Positions 42,781-51,863 of a stretch of DNA of 64,000 bases are shown here, piece by piece; position 1 is the stretch's first letter; each line of letters starts with the position of its first letter. The position numbers and the translations under genes were made by a program. The DNA is from Terriglobia bacterium (GTDB taxonomy: Bacteria > Acidobacteriota > Terriglobia > Terriglobales > Acidobacteriaceae). The stretch is from contig JAIQFH010000028.1 of the NCBI GenBank assembly GCA_020073385.1, positions 97,128-161,127 on the forward strand, written 5' to 3'. A model generated the notes under the pieces. The model ran no database searches and was not told where the DNA came from. It was given only the letters and a program-made list of their open reading frames with translations.

Positions 42781-44262
42781 TCAAGCAGGCGTTTCCCAAT
42801 AGTACCCCTCTTCTCCGTGTTGGGAGAGATCCAGGCCCTGCAGTTCTTCCTCCTCTGAAACTCGTAAGCCGATAGTCACATCCACCAATTTCAAAATCGC
42901 GAGCGTCCCCACGATGGCGATGCCCCACGCCATGGCCACGCCAACCAGTTGATTCAATAACTGGTGCGCATTTCCTTCGAACAGACCAGACGCCAGAGTA
43001 TTGGACTGAGAATCCTTGAAGATCGGATTAACGGCACTGACCGCGAAAACGCCCGTCAATAGCGCGCCTAGCGTCCCGCCTGCGCCGTGAACACCGAAGG
43101 CATCGAGCGAATCGTCGTAGCCGAATTTCGCCTTGACCATTGCCACCATCCAATAACAGAACACGCCGGCGATGAGACCAATAAGCAATGCTGGCATAGG
43201 CTTCACGAACCCCGCCGCAGGGGTGATGGCCACGAGCCCTGCCACTGAGCCCGAAATTCCGCCCAGTACACTCGGTTTACCATTGCGGAGCCACTCCGCC
43301 CCGGCCCAACCCAAAGCCGCCGCGGCGGCGGCGAAATGTGTCGCTACGAATGCGCTCGTGGCGAGGCTTCCTGCTGCCAGAGCGCTGCCAGCATTGAAAC
43401 CGAACCATCCCACCCATAACAGACAGGCACCTATAAAGCTGAGCACCACACTGTGCGGCGGCATGGCTTGCTTCGGATACCCCAGCCGCTTGCCCAAATA
43501 CAACGCACAAACAAGCGCCGAGACTCCCGATGTAATGTGAACAACTGTGCCACCGGCAAAATCCAGAGTCGGGAAACGCCCGCCCAGCGAGGCATTCAGG
43601 AGTCCCCCCTTGCCCCAAACCATGTGGGCCATCGGGTCATACACAATGATGGACCACAGCACCGTAAATACCAGCATGGCACTGAACTTCATGCGCTCTG
43701 CGAATGCGCCTGCGATCAGGCCGGGAGTGATGATCGCGAACATCAACTGATAGACCATGAAAGTCTGCGCCGGGATGGTGGCGGCATAGTCGGGGTCGGG
43801 TGCGGCCCCTACACCGTTCAAAAAGAGGTTATGAAAACCTCCGATGAAGCTGTTGCCGGATCCAAATGACAGGCTATAGCTGAAGAGACCCCATAAGACC
43901 GTAATCACCGCCATCAACGCGAAGCTCTGCATCATGGTGCCGAGCACGTTCTTTTTGCGCACGAGCCCGCTGTAAAACAGGGCTAAACCCGGGCCGGTCA
44001 TCAGGAGAACCAGAGCTGCGCTGGTCAGCATCCATGCATTGTCGGCAGAACTCTTGGCTTCGGCGGCCTGTTGCTCGAGCTTGGCCAGACGGGCGGTGGT
44101 GTCGGTTGACGGGCTTTGATTTACTCCGCTGGTTTGTGCGCAGACCACTTGCGCGAACGTCAGAATCAAGACAGCTGTCACCGCAGCGGCGATCAGCTTT
44201 TCTCGGATGGACACTGTAGGAATGTTCTCCCGCGGACCGGAGTCGCGTCGTTGCACACTCAT
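42781..44262 (-). CDS. amtB: Ammonium transporter (Amt family)
   Basis: 493 residues. Signal-like helix (about 22-43), an unusually long periplasmic segment with a short coiled coil (ARLAKLEQQAAEAKSSAD), then eleven membrane helices. Signature regions: GPGLALFYSGLVRKKN, FAFMTYQLMFA-type stretch read here as VYQLMFAIITPGLIAGAFAERM, DFAGGTVVHITSGVSALVCAL with one of the twin His, and FGVHGAGGTLGALLTGVFA with the other. C-terminal tail (SEEEELQGLDLSQHGEEGY) is the type bound by PII. First gene of the amt-glnB-glnD group. Confidence 0.95.
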   Translation of the reverse strand: MSVQRRDSGPRENIPTVSIREKLIAAAVTAVLILTFAQVVCAQTSGVNQSPSTDTTARLAKLEQQAAEAKSSADNAWMLTSAALVLLMTGPGLALFYSGLVRKKNVLGTMMQSFALMAVITVLWGLFSYSLSFGSGNSFIGGFHNLFLNGVGAAPDPDYAATIPAQTFMVYQLMFAIITPGLIAGAFAERMKFSAMLVFTVLWSIIVYDPMAHMVWGKGGLLNASLGGRFPTLDFAGGTVVHITSGVSALVCALYLGKRLGYPKQAMPPHSVVLSFIGACLLWVGWFGFNAGSALAAGSLATSAFVATHFAAAAAALGWAGAEWLRNGKPSVLGGISGSVAGLVAITPAAGFVKPMPALLIGLIAGVFCYWMVAMVKAKFGYDDSLDAFGVHGAGGTLGALLTGVFAVSAVNPIFKDSQSNTLASGLFEGNAHQLLNQLVGVAMAWGIAIVGTLAILKLVDVTIGLRVSEEEELQGLDLSQHGEEGYYWETPA

Positions 44263-44561
44263 TCAACGACGCCTCACTGTAACGTCCGCCATCCCTTCGC
44301 GGAAATCGAAACTATTTATCGTCCCTATCAGGTTTTGTTATTGAATTTTGCCCTCGGAGAACGACTTCAGATCTTAGAACTTGAATTGCACATCGAGTTG
44401 CAAGCGGCGGGGAGGCTGGGCGGCAGGGAGGCAACCGAACAACCTACAGGATTCTACCGATGGCAGGTACAGTCGAATGGGGAGATCCTAGACGTCCCAC
44501 TAGTCTGAATGGATCCCCAGAATTCATGCCCGCTTTGCGGGTTCCCCCAGCGGAGGGCCTC

Positions 44562-44828
44562 GTGTCAAAGAGTAAAGCGAAAGCGGTCACTACACTTCCC
44601 GGCAGGGTCGAAAAAGTTATCCGCCCTCACCCACAAAGCGGGGAGCCTGAAAAGGCGCAGATTTCTGTCGAGGGTGCGGATCACTTGTACAAAGAGATCC
44701 GAGTTCCCAATCGACTGGTCGACGACAACGGACAGAAAGTCAAGCTAAAGCCGGGACCCGAAGTCGACGTAACCATCGAGGCCGAGCCGGCAAAAAACAC
44801 GGTTGCAGCAACGGACGAGGGCAGCTAG
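44562..44828 (+). CDS. Small hypothetical protein, beta-rich
   Basis: 88 residues from a GTG at 44562 that follows GGAGG by five bases. Sequence is TTLPGRVEKVIRPHPQSGEPEKAQISVEGADHLYKEIRVPNRLVDDNGQKV, suggesting a small beta-barrel or wing-like fold with a polar C-terminal tail. I know no family. The frame is open back to 44460, but that part lacks a ribosome site. Confidence 0.55.
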   Translation: MSKSKAKAVTTLPGRVEKVIRPHPQSGEPEKAQISVEGADHLYKEIRVPNRLVDDNGQKVKLKPGPEVDVTIEAEPAKNTVAATDEGS

Positions 44829-44873
44829 GCAGATTCGGTGACGGAAGTAGGCCTCTGCGCAGCTGCATTTCTC

Positions 44874-46049
44874 CTACCTCGCTGTGTTTTTGGGCGGCTC
44901 GGGAGTGGCGGGCGGCTTCGCGAATCTGCCGTCGTCCACGGGGACGTTTTGCTTCAGTTCGTTCACCTGAATTGTGAACCGTCCACTCGGCCGAGCCAGC
45001 GTCCAGCGGTAGGGGACCTTCACTCCATCCACATCGCGGTAGTCAGCATAGTCGATCTGAGTAGGGAGCCATCCCAGCGCTGTTTCGCCGAATCGTACCA
45101 ACCGGACGAGCAGCCCGGTTTGCTTATCGAAATACAGGCGGATCGGCGGCTTGCCCTCCCGTTGCCCTACTACGACATAAGCATCATGATCGCCGATTTT
45201 CTCAGTCCCTTCGGTCCGTGATTCGCTGAACATCTGCCTCAAGTGTGCGGCCAGATGCAGATCGGCATCGATCGCCGCGCCATCGAGATCGCTGCCGTGC
45301 ATTTCTCGCAGAGGGTGGCCGGACATCCCCAACCATCCCTCGCGGCCGTCAAATGCAGTGATATTGTCGCCCTCGGCCATGTGAGTGAATGAGATGCGCT
45401 TGAGTGGATCTTTCGCATAGATGTCGATCGGCAGCGACATGCCGCCGAAGTCAATCGTACCTTTCATGACGCGGCTGTTGACTTTCTGGATCGCAGCCTC
45501 GCCGCCCGCGGCCTGCACGTATTTGTCGATCAAATGCTCAGCGGTTGGGCCCTCATTGTTCTTCGCCTCCCCTGGGTTTGGCCCCGATTCCATCCCATGC
45601 GGCTCTCCGGGCTTGCGAAGAGGTTCATCCGCTATTACCGCCGGAATGGCGACGGGATGGGCATTCCCGCGATGACAGGAGTAGCAGGTTACTTCGCGAT
45701 GGCCATCGAAATTATTCTTGTTGATGGCGAACATCATCTCCATCATCTTCCGCGCTGTCTGTTTTGGCTTCTTGTCGTCTTTGTCGAAAGCATTCTGGAC
45801 GTGGCAGAACTCGCACTCAACCCCCAGCGAAGCCGTGATGAACTGCATGGTCGGGAATACCTGCTCGGCTGGAGTGCCCTTGAGTACCTGTATGTTCTTG
45901 AATTGCTCCTCGGCCTTCTTCGGGACAGTGACACCAGCCTGGCGCGCCGGAGTGGGGGTGAGCAGCCGTGATTTCCCTATACCGATAACGGGCGCGCACA
46001 ACGCCATCAGCAGCGCGACCAGGGACACATGCATTCGTTTCAGATTCAT
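44874..46049 (-). CDS. Di-haem cytochrome c (reaction-centre cytochrome type) with added C-terminal domain
   Basis: 391 residues. Signal peptide (about 1-25), then a short domain related to the photosynthetic reaction-centre cytochrome subunit with two haem motifs, CEFCH at 79-83 and CYSCH at 122-126, and Met-rich helices (RKMMEMMFAINKN) typical of the axial ligands. Residues about 170-375 form a separate beta-rich, outer-membrane-carrier-like domain (VNSRVMKGTIDFGG, YFDKQTGLLVRLVRFGE, YADYRDVDGVKVPYRW). No photosystem is implied: this fusion is common in non-phototrophic acidobacteria as I recall. Periplasmic electron carrier of unknown partner. Confidence 0.85.
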   Translation of the reverse strand: MNLKRMHVSLVALLMALCAPVIGIGKSRLLTPTPARQAGVTVPKKAEEQFKNIQVLKGTPAEQVFPTMQFITASLGVECEFCHVQNAFDKDDKKPKQTARKMMEMMFAINKNNFDGHREVTCYSCHRGNAHPVAIPAVIADEPLRKPGEPHGMESGPNPGEAKNNEGPTAEHLIDKYVQAAGGEAAIQKVNSRVMKGTIDFGGMSLPIDIYAKDPLKRISFTHMAEGDNITAFDGREGWLGMSGHPLREMHGSDLDGAAIDADLHLAAHLRQMFSESRTEGTEKIGDHDAYVVVGQREGKPPIRLYFDKQTGLLVRLVRFGETALGWLPTQIDYADYRDVDGVKVPYRWTLARPSGRFTIQVNELKQNVPVDDGRFAKPPATPEPPKNTAR

Positions 46050-46098
46050 CTCGGTTATTTGTCTCCCACAGAAAGTTCAGATTCTACGCGACTGTGCG

Positions 46099-47949
46099 TT
46101 ACGGCCTGTTGCTGTACACGTACTTCCCAGATTCCTCTCCCACCACAACGCGGTTGGGCAGTAGAGAGTCGACTTTTGCCTTCAGATGCGCCGGCACAAA
46201 AAGAAAAATCCGACTGGTGCCGCTCCAATCCCGCTGCAGATCAGCGCTGGTCAGATAAATGTGAGGAGCATCAGGGAAAGTTGAGCCGAACCACATCGAC
46301 GTCGTCCGTCCTTCGACCAGCTTTATGGGCGTGTCCAGATAAAACAAGAGCGACGAGCCGAATGCCTGATCGCCATAGATCATGACGGAATCTCCCGGGC
46401 GCTCTTGAGCAGCGATCTTTTGTGCGAGACCTCTCGATGAAAGATACGGTCCGAATCGCCCTAGAGCGATGTGCGCGGCTACAAGAAACAGCGTCATACC
46501 CAGAGCCGCTGCCCAGGTGGCGGCGTAATACCGGCGACGAATTCTCAGCAGGAAGGAGTACACGGGTACGATCAGCAACGTCAAAGCTGCAAGCGCAGCC
46601 GGCAGTCTAAGCGCCGCGAAGGACTCATGGCTGAGGTCGAGCATGTGGGAAGTAGACAGCGTATCGGAACTCATATCGTGCTTCGCGAGCACGTTGCCGA
46701 TATCCGGCTCAAAGGGAAGGTGTCGCGACTGCCATAAAAGAGCAAGCAGGACTACCGCGGCCGCGAGGCCCACCACGGCCAGGACTCCGGAAGAAATTCG
46801 AAGCCATCCTTTTCGAACCCCGCTTTGGTATTCACTCCATTCACTGCGAGCCACACCGTCTGCGATCAGTATCAACAAGGGAAGATAAGCGGGAAATGTG
46901 TAGTATTCCTGATTCGTTGAGATCGCGAAGAAGACAAGAATGAGGCCGGCCAGTATCCAGCAAAGCAGGCGCGTGTGGGCGGAGAAGTCGCGCCGGGGGT
47001 CTTTCCGGACATCGATTATGGTTCGAATGGCCGCGGGCAGATACAAACTCCAGGGAAACAGCCAAACCAGGTGCAGAGACCAGTACAGTGCCCAGGGAAG
47101 CTTGTTGTAATCGCGCGGATAGCGCTTTCCGAGGAATCGGAGGAAGTGTTCGTTGACAAAGTAAAACCAGAAGAAGCCGTGACCACCCTGTCCTCCAGTG
47201 TTGCGAAGGCCGGCCATGATGTGCCAGGGAGCCGCAATCAGCAAAAACAGCGCAAGACCAGTACCCAGGCGGAACTCGCGCCAGCGACGCCACTCCCCTG
47301 TAACCGCCAGGTATATAAAAGCCGCGCCGCCGGGAAACGCGAGCGCGATCAAGCCCTTCGTTAAGACTCCAAGCGCTATACACGCGTATCCGGCATACCA
47401 GCGCCAGCGATCTGCTTGAGATTCGAGAGCGGTCAAGAAGAAATACAAGGAGGCTGCGACCAGCGCGCTGAGCAGCACGTCAGGAATCAGGATTCGCGTA
47501 AACAGAAAAACTCCCGCAGCCGTATACACGAAGAGAGCGGCATAAATTCCAGCGCGTTCGCCGAAGGCCCTGCGGCCCCAAACCAGCGCCAGCACGCCAA
47601 GGAGAAGGACGGAAACCGCCATGGGCAGGCGCGTAGAAAATTCGTTGATGCCAAACAGGTGATAGCTGCCCACCACCAGCCAATATGGCAACGGTGCCTT
47701 TTCCAGATATCGAACGCCGTTTACATACAACGTTACATAGTCGCCGCTGACGAACATTTCACGGGCGGCCTCGGCATGGGTGCTATCGGCGTCATCGAGC
47801 AAAGGCGGAGAAAACAGGGATCCCAAAAAGACGGCGGCAAAGACGACAGCCAGCATCCAATAGGATGCCGCGCGCAATCCCGCCGGCACGCTGGCCTGAG
47901 TTTCACTGACTTGGACTGTGGAGGTAGCGCTCAAATGGAGTGGACCCAT
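46099..47949 (-). CDS. ArnT/GT39-type membrane glycosyltransferase
   Basis: 616 residues with about 11-12 membrane segments. The first periplasmic loop has the GT39/GT83 acidic motif (PPLLDDADSTHAEAAREM, then YLEKAPLPYWLV), which in ArnT and PMT enzymes binds the polyprenyl-phosphate sugar. The C-terminal soluble domain (about 500-616) includes YLDTPIKLVEGRTTSMWFGS. It transfers a sugar from a lipid carrier to lipid A, protein or polysaccharide; the acceptor is unknown. The ATG at 47949 is preferred over a GTG at 47994, although neither has a strong ribosome site; a CCCCGCAAGCGGGG hairpin lies between them. Confidence 0.85.
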   Translation of the reverse strand: MGPLHLSATSTVQVSETQASVPAGLRAASYWMLAVVFAAVFLGSLFSPPLLDDADSTHAEAAREMFVSGDYVTLYVNGVRYLEKAPLPYWLVVGSYHLFGINEFSTRLPMAVSVLLLGVLALVWGRRAFGERAGIYAALFVYTAAGVFLFTRILIPDVLLSALVAASLYFFLTALESQADRWRWYAGYACIALGVLTKGLIALAFPGGAAFIYLAVTGEWRRWREFRLGTGLALFLLIAAPWHIMAGLRNTGGQGGHGFFWFYFVNEHFLRFLGKRYPRDYNKLPWALYWSLHLVWLFPWSLYLPAAIRTIIDVRKDPRRDFSAHTRLLCWILAGLILVFFAISTNQEYYTFPAYLPLLILIADGVARSEWSEYQSGVRKGWLRISSGVLAVVGLAAAVVLLALLWQSRHLPFEPDIGNVLAKHDMSSDTLSTSHMLDLSHESFAALRLPAALAALTLLIVPVYSFLLRIRRRYYAATWAAALGMTLFLVAAHIALGRFGPYLSSRGLAQKIAAQERPGDSVMIYGDQAFGSSLLFYLDTPIKLVEGRTTSMWFGSTFPDAPHIYLTSADLQRDWSGTSRIFLFVPAHLKAKVDSLLPNRVVVGEESGKYVYSNRP

Positions 47950-47994
47950 ACAAGGGTACAGAGGATGGACAGCACCCCGCAAGCGGGGATGCAC

Positions 47995-49308
47995 TTAACG
48001 GCTCTGCGACTCTCCGTTTCGTTCAAAGAACTTCCATTTGTCCATCCCCGCGGGTACGGCCACATCGAAGAAACCGACCATCATCTCATCGGAAGTCTGA
48101 TCGCCCCAGGTCACGGTCTTCGTGGGATCAGGATTGTGCGGATTGTTCTTCGAATTGTCATACCAGGCTATCGCGCGCAATTTCGTTCCTGCCTTCAGGA
48201 GGCGCGGCACGGCCAGCCGGTAGCTCAGTTGCCAGTGAAAGTGATAGTTCACTCGCAATAGAACCTCCACACTGCCATCGTCATGCACAATGTCGTACTC
48301 GAAGCGCTTTCCACGCAGGTGCATGTGAGGAAAGAGACTGAGCAGGGTCGCATCGTTGGGGAGCGTGCCCTGAACTTCCACCCGGAAATCGTCGGCGCCG
48401 GGAGGAATGATCAGGGCATGATTATTCAATTGCAGTGTGATGACCCGTTGCTTGGGTGGAGTTTTCGCAAAGACAATGCCGATGCCGGTTTGATCGCGGG
48501 CTGCAGTGCCGTTGGTCGTGTAGTGCATTTGAAAAACCAGGTCCGAGCCAGCCGGGATGAATTTCGCCATTCCATCCGGCCATTGATCCGGCGAACTGCC
48601 GGGTGCATACACCAGAAGCAGGTCGCTGGTCGTTTCATGCGCTTGATGCTGCTCCACGGGATCCTTGAGGGTCGAAGCCGTGAACGGCTCGCCGATCGGG
48701 GCGTGTCGCAGCCACTGCGAATCCGGTGGGCGGATGTACACCACCGCGTGGTGCACATGCGCCGGACTTCCCGGGCGAAACTCCGCCATCTGGACCCAGC
48801 GGTCTTCCGTGAAATGCGTTGGCACAATATCGTAGGTGTACTCGACTTCCCCTCGCGCCGGGATCGGCACTGGCTTCGGCATTTTCAACACGAGATCCGG
48901 ACGGGCAATGTTCCATCCTTCGGCCCACTGTTTTGGCGGCGGGGCATCCTGCGGGTCTCCGCGCGGCGCGCCAGCCGCGCCCCAAGCAGAAATCGTGCTG
49001 ATCTGCTGCTCCGTCAGCGACGGATCATTCGAAAATCGGCCGTACCGTGGATCGACGAACCACGGCGGCATCATCTTCATCTGGACTTCACGCGCAATCG
49101 CATTTGCCCACGGGCGCGTCTGCTTGTAAGTGACCAGCGGCATGGGTGCGACTTCTCCCGAACGATGGCAGCTCTGGCAGTGATCCTGGAGAATGGGTAA
49201 CACATCTTTATAGAAAGTCGGCGCTGGTGCGGGCGCAGTAGTCCGCTGGAGTCCGAGGGAGCACATGACCAGAGCTACGATTCCCAGGGTCCCTGCAAAC
49301 TTCGCCAT
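47995..49308 (-). CDS. Cytochrome c / copper type II monooxygenase-like fusion protein
   Basis: 437 residues. Signal peptide (about 1-24), a cytochrome c domain with CQSCH (about 44-48), then a two-domain copper-ascorbate monooxygenase-like region. Possible copper ligands: HVHH in SPAHVHHAVVY, His in FQMHYTTNG and the HMH of LFPHMHLRGKRF. It resembles peptidyl-glycine/dopamine monooxygenase-type proteins found in acidobacteria and planctomycetes; the substrate is unknown. Its stop codon abuts the GT39 gene. Confidence 0.83.
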   Translation of the reverse strand: MAKFAGTLGIVALVMCSLGLQRTTAPAPAPTFYKDVLPILQDHCQSCHRSGEVAPMPLVTYKQTRPWANAIAREVQMKMMPPWFVDPRYGRFSNDPSLTEQQISTISAWGAAGAPRGDPQDAPPPKQWAEGWNIARPDLVLKMPKPVPIPARGEVEYTYDIVPTHFTEDRWVQMAEFRPGSPAHVHHAVVYIRPPDSQWLRHAPIGEPFTASTLKDPVEQHQAHETTSDLLLVYAPGSSPDQWPDGMAKFIPAGSDLVFQMHYTTNGTAARDQTGIGIVFAKTPPKQRVITLQLNNHALIIPPGADDFRVEVQGTLPNDATLLSLFPHMHLRGKRFEYDIVHDDGSVEVLLRVNYHFHWQLSYRLAVPRLLKAGTKLRAIAWYDNSKNNPHNPDPTKTVTWGDQTSDEMMVGFFDVAVPAGMDKWKFFERNGESQSR

Positions 49309-49392
49309 ACGGCAATTCTAATTCGATCAACTGTTCTTCAACGTCCGGTCGCGTTTTTCTTCCCTGCGCCGAAATGCTACATTCAAAGATTC

Positions 49393-50463
49393 ATGTCTGC
49401 CCCAAATTCCATCTTTGTCCGCGCTTGCAAATCTCAGCCAGTCGACCGTACACCGGTGTGGTTCATGCGCCAGGCTGGACGCTACATGCCCGAGTACCGC
49501 GCCATCCGCAAGCAGCATTCATTGCTTGAGATATGCAAAAAGCCGGAACTGGCCGCGCAAGTCACGATCGAGGCAGCGGAGATTCTCGGAGTCGACGCAG
49601 CAATCATCTTTGCGGACCTGCTCCTTCCCCTTGAGGTCATGGGGCTGCCCTTTCACTTCTCCGCTGGCGAAGGTCCAGTCATAGAGAGACCTGTGCGCAG
49701 TCAGGAAGATATCGCGAACCTCCGCACGGATCGCGCGGCCGAACTCGGCTATGTTTCCGAGGCTGTGGCATCAGTGGCGAAACATTTCGCCGACCGCGTA
49801 CCTGTCATCGGATTTTGTGGTGCTCCATTCACGCTCGCCAGCTACATGATTGAAGGCGGAGGGTCTCGCAACTACGTCCACGCCAAAAAGATGATGTACA
49901 ACCACACTGGCGAGTGGGACACGTTGATGACTAAGCTCGTCTCGGTTACGACTGAGTACTCCGCAGAGCAGGTGCGCGCTGGTGCAGATGCCATCCAGAT
50001 TTTCGACAGTTGGGTGGGATGCCTGAGTGTGGAAGATTACCGTCGGTACGTTCTCCCACATGTCAGCGGCATGGTGAAGAAGTTGAAGAAGACCGGAGTA
50101 CCTATCATCTACTTCGGCACCGACAGCGCGACGCTCCTGCCCGCAATGAAAGAGACCGGAGCGGATGTCATCGGTCTCGACTGGCGCATTCCTCTCGATG
50201 AAGGCTGGGAACGGCTCGACTATAAAGCCGCCGTGCAGGGAAACCTTGACCCGGTCCTGCTGTTCGCGGAGTGGAATGAATTGAAATCACGCGCGGAAGA
50301 TATCCTGCAGCGCGCGGACGGACGCCCCGGCCACATTTTTAATCTCGGGCACGGAATCCTCCCGGAAACTCCGGTCGACAACGTCAAGAACCTCGCACGC
50401 TTTGTGCAGGAGTACTCGCCTTCGGGAAACGGTAAGCCGCAGGCCGGAACTCGCCGGCGATGA
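49393..50463 (+). CDS. hemE: Uroporphyrinogen decarboxylase
   Basis: 356 residues. Signature PVWFMRQAGRYMPEYR near the N-terminus, catalytic Asp in IIFADLLLPLE, and GFCGAPFTLASYMIEGGGS. Converts uroporphyrinogen III to coproporphyrinogen III in haem synthesis. Overlaps hemG by ATGA. Confidence 0.96.
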   Translation: MSAPNSIFVRACKSQPVDRTPVWFMRQAGRYMPEYRAIRKQHSLLEICKKPELAAQVTIEAAEILGVDAAIIFADLLLPLEVMGLPFHFSAGEGPVIERPVRSQEDIANLRTDRAAELGYVSEAVASVAKHFADRVPVIGFCGAPFTLASYMIEGGGSRNYVHAKKMMYNHTGEWDTLMTKLVSVTTEYSAEQVRAGADAIQIFDSWVGCLSVEDYRRYVLPHVSGMVKKLKKTGVPIIYFGTDSATLLPAMKETGADVIGLDWRIPLDEGWERLDYKAAVQGNLDPVLLFAEWNELKSRAEDILQRADGRPGHIFNLGHGILPETPVDNVKNLARFVQEYSPSGNGKPQAGTRRR

Positions 50464-51863
50464 CTCGCATCGCCATCATCGGCGGAGGTATCTCTGGTCT
50501 GGCTGCCGCCTTCGACCTTGAGCAGCGCCGCCAAACGGCGCACGACGTTGAATACACTCTCTACGAATCCTCCTCACGGCTGGGCGGTGTTCTGCGCACG
50601 GAATGCGTCGACGGGTGCGTGGTCGAGGCCGGGCCAGACTCGTTCGTCACCGAAAAGCCGTGGGCTGCCGATCTGTGCCGTTCTGTGGGGCTCGGCGACC
50701 AGTTGATCGGCTCGAATGACGCTGACCGCAAGACTTACATCCTGACTCGTGGCCGCCTGGTCGAGATGCCCGATGGGCTGATGTTCATGGTGCCGACGAA
50801 GATCCTGCCCACGGGGCTCTCACCGCTATTCTCGTGGAAGACCAAGCTGCGGATGGCGCAGGAATTGTTTCATCCTCCTCGAGCGGTGAATCACGATGAA
50901 TCAGTGGCCGACTTTGTGGAGCGCCACTACGGCCAGGAAATGGTGGACCGCCTCGCTGATCCCCTGCTGTCGGGCATTTACGGAGGGGAATCCTCGAGCT
51001 TGAGTGTCCGCGCCGTGCTTCAACGATTCGCTGAGATGGAGCGCACGCATGGCAGTCTCGGCCGAGCGATGCTGGCGGCGCACAAGAGGATGTCGTCCGG
51101 GCCGCGAAAGCCTGCGCCTCCGCTATTCACCTCGCTCAGGAACGGGATGCAATCGCTGGCCGAGACTATCGTGTCGCGACTCAACGCGGCATCTCTTCGG
51201 ACAGATACGCCTGTCAAAGCGATTCAGCCAGAGTCGGGAGGTTGGACCGTTTCCCTTGGCGCACAGGCCGAGCACTTCGACGCCGTGATTGTTGCGCTGC
51301 CTGCTTCTGCTACAGCCAACGTTCTGCACGATGTGAGCAGTGATCTCTCCGCGGAACTCGGCGCGATTCAATATAGCTCTTCCATCACGGTGGCTCTCGC
51401 ATACGACCTGGAGGTACGGCAGGCGCTTCCCCCCGGATTCGGATTTCTCGTTCCACGCAGCGAAGAAAAGCGCCTGCTCGCCGCGACCTTTGTACACAAC
51501 AAATTTCCGCAGCGGGCTCCCGAGGATCGGGCCCTGCTTCGATGCTTTTTCGCGGGGAGCAATGCGGAGAGTGTTTGGGACTTGACCGATGAGCAGATCG
51601 TTGGCGTCGTTCGTGAGGAGCTGCAGCAGATTCTTGGCCCGCAGATCCGAGGCCTGCGCGCTGAGCCGCTGTTTGCCCGTGTCTATAAGTGGAAGTCCGC
51701 CATGGCGCAGTATGGAGTCGGGCATCTTGAGCGGCTCGAGAGAATTGAGATCCTCCGGAAGGCGTTGCCGGGCCTGGCCTTGGCGGGGAATGGATATCGT
51801 GGAATTGGTGTCCCCGACTGCGTGCGCTCAGGTCGCGAAGCCGCAAAGGAGTTGCTTACCTAG
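50460..51863 (+). CDS. hemG: Protoporphyrinogen/coproporphyrinogen oxidase, HemY type
   Basis: 467-residue FAD enzyme. The dinucleotide motif IAIIGGGISGLAAAFDLE is at the N-terminus; GGVLRTECVDGCVVEAGPDSFVTEKPW and the C-terminal GNGYRGIGVPDCVRSGREAA are HemY-type. It oxidises protoporphyrinogen IX, or coproporphyrinogen III in the coproporphyrin-dependent branch; which one cannot be told from this gene alone. Overlaps hemE at the start and recQ (convergent) by four bases at the end. Confidence 0.93.
   Translation: MTRIAIIGGGISGLAAAFDLEQRRQTAHDVEYTLYESSSRLGGVLRTECVDGCVVEAGPDSFVTEKPWAADLCRSVGLGDQLIGSNDADRKTYILTRGRLVEMPDGLMFMVPTKILPTGLSPLFSWKTKLRMAQELFHPPRAVNHDESVADFVERHYGQEMVDRLADPLLSGIYGGESSSLSVRAVLQRFAEMERTHGSLGRAMLAAHKRMSSGPRKPAPPLFTSLRNGMQSLAETIVSRLNAASLRTDTPVKAIQPESGGWTVSLGAQAEHFDAVIVALPASATANVLHDVSSDLSAELGAIQYSSSITVALAYDLEVRQALPPGFGFLVPRSEEKRLLAATFVHNKFPQRAPEDRALLRCFFAGSNAESVWDLTDEQIVGVVREELQQILGPQIRGLRAEPLFARVYKWKSAMAQYGVGHLERLERIEILRKALPGLALAGNGYRGIGVPDCVRSGREAAKELLT

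Noticed and set aside
44263..44561. Sigma-54 promoter before amt
   Set aside because: A GG-N10-GC pair exists on the minus strand, but the rest of the consensus is absent.
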